The notes beneath the pieces were generated by a model. The model saw only the letters and a list, made by a program, of their open reading frames with translations, ran no database searches and had not been told where the DNA came from. A DNA stretch of 64,000 nt. It comes from a virus. Below are positions 60,187 through 64,000 of the stretch, piece by piece. Positions within the stretch are counted from its first letter, which is position 1; every line of letters begins with the position of its first letter. Location of the stretch: positions 62,001 through 126,000 of the IMG/VR virus record IMGVR_UViG_3300035661_000012, one strand, 5' to 3'. The position numbers and the translations under genes are program-made.

Positions 60187-61338
60187 CTAATGTTTTTTCC
60201 AATATTGTTTTGCCAGATTAATCCATTTGCCTGTTTTATCAATCTCCGAAAGTTTTTCAAGTCCTTGCTTATGATTAAATCGCTTCCAATGTCTACCTGC
60301 ATAATATATCCATTCGCCAACCTTATCAATTTCTAAAAGCTTTTCAAGTCCTAGCTTATAATCAAAGCGTTTCCAACGTGTTCCTGCATGATATATCCAT
60401 CTGCCCGTATTATCAATCTTCGAAAGTCTTTGAAGACCTGACTTGTAATCAAAGTTTTTCCAATCATTTCCTGCATAATATATCCAGCGTCCAGTTTGGT
60501 CAACTTGTATTAATCTTTGCGCTGCCAGCTTATAATTAAATTTATCCCAATAGACGCCCGCATAATATATCCAATCACCATTTCTGTCAGCTTTTAAAAG
60601 TCCTTCAAGTCCTAAGTCATAATCAAATTCAGTCCAATCAATCCCCGCATAATATATCCGTTGTCCAGTTGGGTCAACTTTTGATAATTTTTGAATTCCC
60701 AGCTTATAGTCGAATTTATCCCAATAGATTCCTGCGTAATAAATCCATTCGCCAGTTTTATCAATTTTAAGGAGTCCTTTAAGTCCTAAGTCATAGTTAA
60801 ACTGTTTCCAATGCTTACTAGCGGAGCAAATCCATTGACCAGTTTTATCCACTTCTAATAACTTTTTAAGCCCAAGCTCATAATCAAAAAAATCCCAATA
60901 TGCTCCGGCATTGAATATCCATTCTCCGTTTTTATCAACTTCAAGCAGCCTCTTAAAACCTAATGCGTAATCAAATTGCTCTAAATATTCTCCGGCGGAA
61001 GATATCCAGTCGCCGGTCTTATCGTATTTGGATAAAATCTTAAAATCATCTGGCAGGAATTCTAATATTTTGATTTTATTCCCAACGGCTTTTTTGTCAT
61101 CTTTGTCAACCACATCAAGCTCAACAATACCATAATGAGACTTTTTTATATTATGATAAAAGAGAGTCTCTGATATGTCGAAATTGGCTGAAGCGTGAAA
61201 TCCCGCCTCGCGTAATTTAACATCTTTCTTATTCATTCTATAGGTTTTGCCTTCTTTGTAGTAAAACTTAGCTTTATCAAAATCAGGCTGGCAATAATAA
61301 CCTTTTTCATCTCTATAGAAAGCTTTGATAGTTCGCAT
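60187..61338 (-). CDS. Repeat protein, DUF7666-like N-terminus + nine 29-aa repeats
   Basis: 383 aa, SD GGGAGG. The N-terminal ~110 residues (MRTIKAFYRDEKGYYC, FYYKEGKTY, AGFHAS, KIKILEFLPDDF) match a phage N-terminal domain that I recall as DUF7666-like (Y-x-x-G-x-x-Y ... C-x-x-GFH). From ~118 on come nine units of 29 aa, pattern F-D-Y-x-L-G-x-x-x-L-x-x-x-D-x-x-G-x-W-I-Y-x-A-G-x-x-W-K-x. Repeats likely form a solenoid. Paralogs at 61736 and 62405. Confidence 0.75.
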   Translation of the reverse strand: MRTIKAFYRDEKGYYCQPDFDKAKFYYKEGKTYRMNKKDVKLREAGFHASANFDISETLFYHNIKKSHYGIVELDVVDKDDKKAVGNKIKILEFLPDDFKILSKYDKTGDWISSAGEYLEQFDYALGFKRLLEVDKNGEWIFNAGAYWDFFDYELGLKKLLEVDKTGQWICSASKHWKQFNYDLGLKGLLKIDKTGEWIYYAGIYWDKFDYKLGIQKLSKVDPTGQRIYYAGIDWTEFDYDLGLEGLLKADRNGDWIYYAGVYWDKFNYKLAAQRLIQVDQTGRWIYYAGNDWKNFDYKSGLQRLSKIDNTGRWIYHAGTRWKRFDYKLGLEKLLEIDKVGEWIYYAGRHWKRFNHKQGLEKLSEIDKTGKWINLAKQYWKKH

Positions 61339-61356
61339 TGGTCCTCCCTTATTTGG

Positions 61357-61716
61357 TTATCTTATTGATTTAAGGATGTTATGTAATGCCCAGTATTCGG
61401 GATTAAAGATGGCATCGATCGTTTCTGGTAAGAGATTCACTGTTATAACGATTATAAAAACTAATATAACCACAAATAAAAGCATGGCTATAGATTCAAA
61501 ATCACCTTTGGTATTCTTGAGGTTCTTGTCTTTATTATGTTTAAAGGCATATTTGAACATTAATGTATCTGCGATTATAAAAAAGACAATCGTCGCTATA
61601 TTTTTAAATGCTTCAATATGAGCTTGATGCATGAGTACATTCCACAAATGATCAGTTGTTGTACCAAGCTTATTTGCTAATCCTTCCAATAGATTTGTAA
61701 TTTTGTTATCTAACAT
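61357..61716 (-). CDS. Two-TM membrane protein (119 aa)
   Basis: SD AAGGG. Hydrophobic segments at ~39-57 (NIATIVFFIIADTLMFKYAF) and ~75-96 (IAMLLFVVILVFIIVITV). N-terminus amphipathic. Sits between paralogs, so may be part of the same accessory block. Function unknown. Confidence 0.5.
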   Translation of the reverse strand: MLDNKITNLLEGLANKLGTTTDHLWNVLMHQAHIEAFKNIATIVFFIIADTLMFKYAFKHNKDKNLKNTKGDFESIAMLLFVVILVFIIVITVNLLPETIDAIFNPEYWALHNILKSIR

Positions 61717-61735
61717 TGTTTTATTCCCTTTTTTA

Positions 61736-62386
61736 TTATTTAATTAATGTATTTTGATATTTAGATAAAGGCTCTTTCCAATTTTCTTCTGCCCTACGTA
61801 ACCATTTTGTTGCGTTAAGTTCCAAAAGTCGTTCATATCCAAGTTTGTAGTTGAACTCTTTCCAATGAAATCCAGCACGATAAATTCGTTCTCCATGCTC
61901 ATCAACTTCTAAGAGCTTTTTAACCCCGAGCTCGAAATCAAACTTCTTCCAGTTGAGTCCGGCGTTATATATCCACTTGCCGGTTTTATCGGCTTCTAAG
62001 AGCTTTTGAAAACCTACTTGGTAATCAAAATCCTTCATGCTGCATTCCGCGAAGAATGTCCATGCGCTAGTCTTGTCATATTGAATTAGGATGTTAAAAT
62101 CTCTTGGTAGGAATTCTAATATTTTGATTTTGTAACCAACAGCCTTTTCGTCATCAGATTCCGTTGCTTTTAAATCAACGATTCCATAGTATGTATCTTC
62201 TACAGTATAGGAAGTAAGAGTTTCGGATATATCGAAATTCGCTGAGGCATGAAAGCCCGAGTGGCACAACTTAACTTTGCTCTTATCCATTGCGTAAGTT
62301 TTACCTTCTTCGTAATAAAACTTCTCTGTGTAGGGCTTGCAATAATACCCTTTTTCATCTTTGTTAAAAGCTTTTATTGTTCGCAT
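61736..62386 (-). CDS. Repeat protein paralog 2 (three repeats)
   Basis: 216 aa, SD AAGGAG. Same N-terminal domain as 60187-61338 (MRTIKAFNKDEKGYYC, FYYEEGKTY, SGFHAS, KIKILEFLPRDF) and about three 29-aa repeats (FDYQVGFQKLLEADKTGKWI...). Shorter family member; loss or gain of repeats explains length differences. Confidence 0.7.
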   Translation of the reverse strand: MRTIKAFNKDEKGYYCKPYTEKFYYEEGKTYAMDKSKVKLCHSGFHASANFDISETLTSYTVEDTYYGIVDLKATESDDEKAVGYKIKILEFLPRDFNILIQYDKTSAWTFFAECSMKDFDYQVGFQKLLEADKTGKWIYNAGLNWKKFDFELGVKKLLEVDEHGERIYRAGFHWKEFNYKLGYERLLELNATKWLRRAEENWKEPLSKYQNTLIK

Positions 62387-62404
62387 CTATTACTCCTTTT
62401 AATC

Positions 62405-63040
62405 TTAATACGAGAATGTTTTGGAATCAAATTGTTTCCAAGTTCTTCCCGCATAATATATTACTTCACCAGTTTGGTCAACTTCTAATAATCTCTCTAA
62501 TCCTAATTTGTGATCGAATTGCTTCCAAGTTTTGCCAGCCCAATAAATATAAAGCCCTTTCTTATCAACTTCTAAAAGCTTTCTAAAAGCTGTTTTATAG
62601 TCAAAGCGTTTCCAATTTCTACCCGCTTCATATATCCATCTACCAATTTCATCAATTTGTAAAAGCTTTTGGAATCCTAATTCATAGTTGGATATTTCCC
62701 GATAAACTTTATTATAAATCCACTCGCCAGTTCTGTCATATGCGGATAGGATATTAAAATCGTCGGGTAAAAACTCTAATATTTTTATCTTATCACCAAC
62801 GCATTTTCCATTGCTTGATTCGATTACATTTAAATCCACTATTCCATAGCGTGCATGTGCTATATCATAGTAGTCAATGGTATCAGATATATCGAAATGA
62901 CTTGAAGCGTGGAACCCTGATAAGCATAATTTAATATCATCAGCTTTATAAATCTCGCCTTTCTCATAGTAGAATTTCTTATCATTGGGCTTACAATAAT
63001 AGCCCTTCTTATCTCTATAGAAGGCTTTGATTGTTTTCAT
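62405..63040 (-). CDS. Repeat protein paralog 3 (three repeats plus stub)
   Basis: 211 aa from MKTIKAFYRDKKGYYC (AAGGG upstream; an earlier in-frame start is less likely). N-terminal domain as in paralogs 1 and 2 (GFHASSHFDIS, KIKILEFLPDDF). Three 29-aa repeats, then a truncated one ending FDSKTFSY. Overlaps the upstream gene by 26 bases. Confidence 0.7.
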   Translation of the reverse strand: MKTIKAFYRDKKGYYCKPNDKKFYYEKGEIYKADDIKLCLSGFHASSHFDISDTIDYYDIAHARYGIVDLNVIESSNGKCVGDKIKILEFLPDDFNILSAYDRTGEWIYNKVYREISNYELGFQKLLQIDEIGRWIYEAGRNWKRFDYKTAFRKLLEVDKKGLYIYWAGKTWKQFDHKLGLERLLEVDQTGEVIYYAGRTWKQFDSKTFSY

Positions 63041-63407
63041 CTGTTCGCCCTTTATTTTCTTTCCAATTCGGCTCATACTCGTTTAATAATTGTTTTGCTA
63101 AATCTTTCCAACTTTGTCCCCAAGTTCGCAAATTTGCATTGGCTTCTCTTAATTCTTCAAGCTCTTTCTCAAGTCCAGTCAATTCATATTGTATATCGTA
63201 GAATTTATCTTCGTGTCCACATCCATCGCCAATTTCACGGCATTCGCATTTTGATTGATATGCTATGTTATACACTTTATTTATCGCTCTAATTATACTG
63301 TCTATATCTGGACAAGTGTTTTCAGGAGGTTTTTGGAGACCCAAGATTTCTTCGCTTGTTTTTGGCTTCGGCTTAATCTGGCCGTTGATATTTATTACTT
63401 CTCCCAT
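63015..63407 (-). CDS. Coiled-coil/cysteine protein (130 aa)
   Basis: SD AAGGAG. KCECREIGDGCG Cys/Gly cluster in mid-protein and a heptad helix (LTGLEKELEELREANANLR), ending with an Asn-rich tail. Upstream of the paralog trio. Unknown. Confidence 0.45.
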   Translation of the reverse strand: MGEVININGQIKPKPKTSEEILGLQKPPENTCPDIDSIIRAINKVYNIAYQSKCECREIGDGCGHEDKFYDIQYELTGLEKELEELREANANLRTWGQSWKDLAKQLLNEYEPNWKENKGRTDENNQSLL

Positions 63408-63431
63408 TTTTGTTCTCCTTGTTTTTAAGGC

Positions 63432-63671
63432 TTATAGATTTATTAGTAAAACAAGTTTTGCAACTTCCAATAATTGTTGAGCCAAATTAGCTTTGCCTTT
63501 CTTGGATTCATCTATTTTGAACGTTACATTCAGTTTAATTTCACCTAATTGTATTTCTATATCATGCACTAGATAAAGTTTATCGACAGCAATACCTTCG
63601 TTTTCAAAAGCGAAAGGTTCTTTGCTAACTTTATGTTTGATTTCAACATTCTCTTTCTTTGTCGTTGTCAT
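63432..63671 (-). CDS. Hypothetical protein (79 aa)
   Basis: Beta-rich: VDKLYLVHDIEIQLGEIKLNVTFKIDES, then a C-terminal hydrophobic helix (LAQQLLEVAKLVLLINL). SD ACGGAA. Unknown. Confidence 0.45.
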   Translation of the reverse strand: MTTTKKENVEIKHKVSKEPFAFENEGIAVDKLYLVHDIEIQLGEIKLNVTFKIDESKKGKANLAQQLLEVAKLVLLINL

Positions 63672-63672
63672 A

Positions 63673-63885
63673 TTATTTCCGTCTTAATTCATCTATCATT
63701 TCCATTGGATTTTCAGCTTCCAATAGTTTTATAATCCAAGCGCTGATATTTATAGAAGCTATATGCTCCCAGCCTTTTTTAATCAATTTGTCATGTTCAG
63801 CTTCTGCAGAAATTAAGTCAAGAACTTTCATCTTTTTTTTCTTTCGATAGATAAAAATTAATATAGGTTCATTGTATTCTGTCAT
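63673..63885 (-). CDS. Hypothetical protein (70 aa)
   Basis: SD AGAG. Strand-helix-strand-helix: NEPILIFIYRKKKKMKVLDL..., GWEHIASINISAWIIKLLE, ending MIDELRRK. One base upstream of the 79-aa gene. Unknown. Confidence 0.45.
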   Translation of the reverse strand: MTEYNEPILIFIYRKKKKMKVLDLISAEAEHDKLIKKGWEHIASINISAWIIKLLEAENPMEMIDELRRK

Positions 63886-63901
63886 TTTATTCTCTTTTTA
63901 T

Positions 63902-64000
63902 CTATAATTCGCATTCTTCTAACTTGAATTTCTTGATTTTATACCCAGCCTTCTTGGCCTCTTTCCAAGTAAGGAGAGAATTACCTGTAAATTCAAAGAA
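63902..64000 (-). CDS. C-terminus of a gene running in from beyond the window
   Basis: The minus frame is open from the window end to TAG at 63902-63904. 32 residues visible (FFEFTGNSLLTWKEAKKAG, then YKIKKFKLEECEL). Too short to identify. Confidence 0.6.
   Translation of the reverse strand, partial: FFEFTGNSLLTWKEAKKAGYKIKKFKLEECEL

Noticed and set aside
1-64000. Recoded genetic code (TGA or TAG reassigned)
   Set aside because: TAA, TAG and TGA all act as stops at tight gene junctions (for example ATGA overlaps at 7951 and 13810), so the standard bacterial code fits.

Overview
The window looks like part of a large, AT-rich, lytic tailed-bacteriophage genome (jumbo-phage style). The evidence is a block of long tail and fibre genes, a phage-encoded replisome, its own deoxynucleotide metabolism, a predicted RNA polymerase, and dense head-to-tail gene packing with many ATGA/TAATG overlaps. 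Most starts have a good Shine-Dalgarno (GGAG/AGGAG type), all three standard stops are used, and no integrase or insertion sequence is seen. The host cannot be named from sequence; SD use argues against a typical Bacteroidetes host.

Layout. (a) 1-15.2 kb, plus strand: distal tail/fibre genes, including a 5'-truncated LamG-like fibre, a fibre chaperone-like protein, a 1066-aa protein with a tandem-repeat N-terminus and a 998-aa fibre with a beta-helix, plus small membrane proteins (holin- and spanin-like candidates). (b) 15.3-32.5 kb, minus strand: replication/recombination/repair, with dNMP kinase, two Cas4-like Fe-S proteins, a RusA-like resolvase, a Vsr-like nuclease, primase-helicase, metallophosphoesterase, a DnaE-type polymerase split in two through its palm domain, a UDG-fold protein, SprT and RecA. 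(c) 32.5-38.6 kb: three regulatory or structured intergenic regions around hsp20 (plus), a stand-alone receiver domain and a class II ribonucleotide reductase. (d) 38.6-49.3 kb, minus: the most unusual part. A 1030-aa predicted single-chain RNA polymerase carrying both beta-like and beta'-like double-psi barrels is followed by a PRTRC-like ubiquitin-conjugation set (Ubl, E2-like, JAB peptidase, ThiF/E1), a reverse transcriptase with a YGDN active-site motif, a zinc ribbon and a Whirly-like ssDNA-binding protein. (e) 49.3-64 kb, minus: MazG-like, OB-fold, DnaQ-like exonuclease, macro-domain, SLOG-like, lytic transglycosylase, FmdB-like, DraRnl-type RNA ligase, HicB-like and many small accessory genes, ending in a trio of repeat-bearing paralogs.

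How it fits together: the minus-strand genes form long leftward operons punctuated by rho-independent terminators (54.25, 49.55, 45.24, 34.65, 34.24, 33.16 kb). They supply nucleotides, replicate and repair DNA, and probably transcribe part of the genome. The E1/E2/Ubl/JAB set with a reverse transcriptase and ssDNA-binding protein in the same operon is the best candidate here for an undescribed system; its substrate is unknown.
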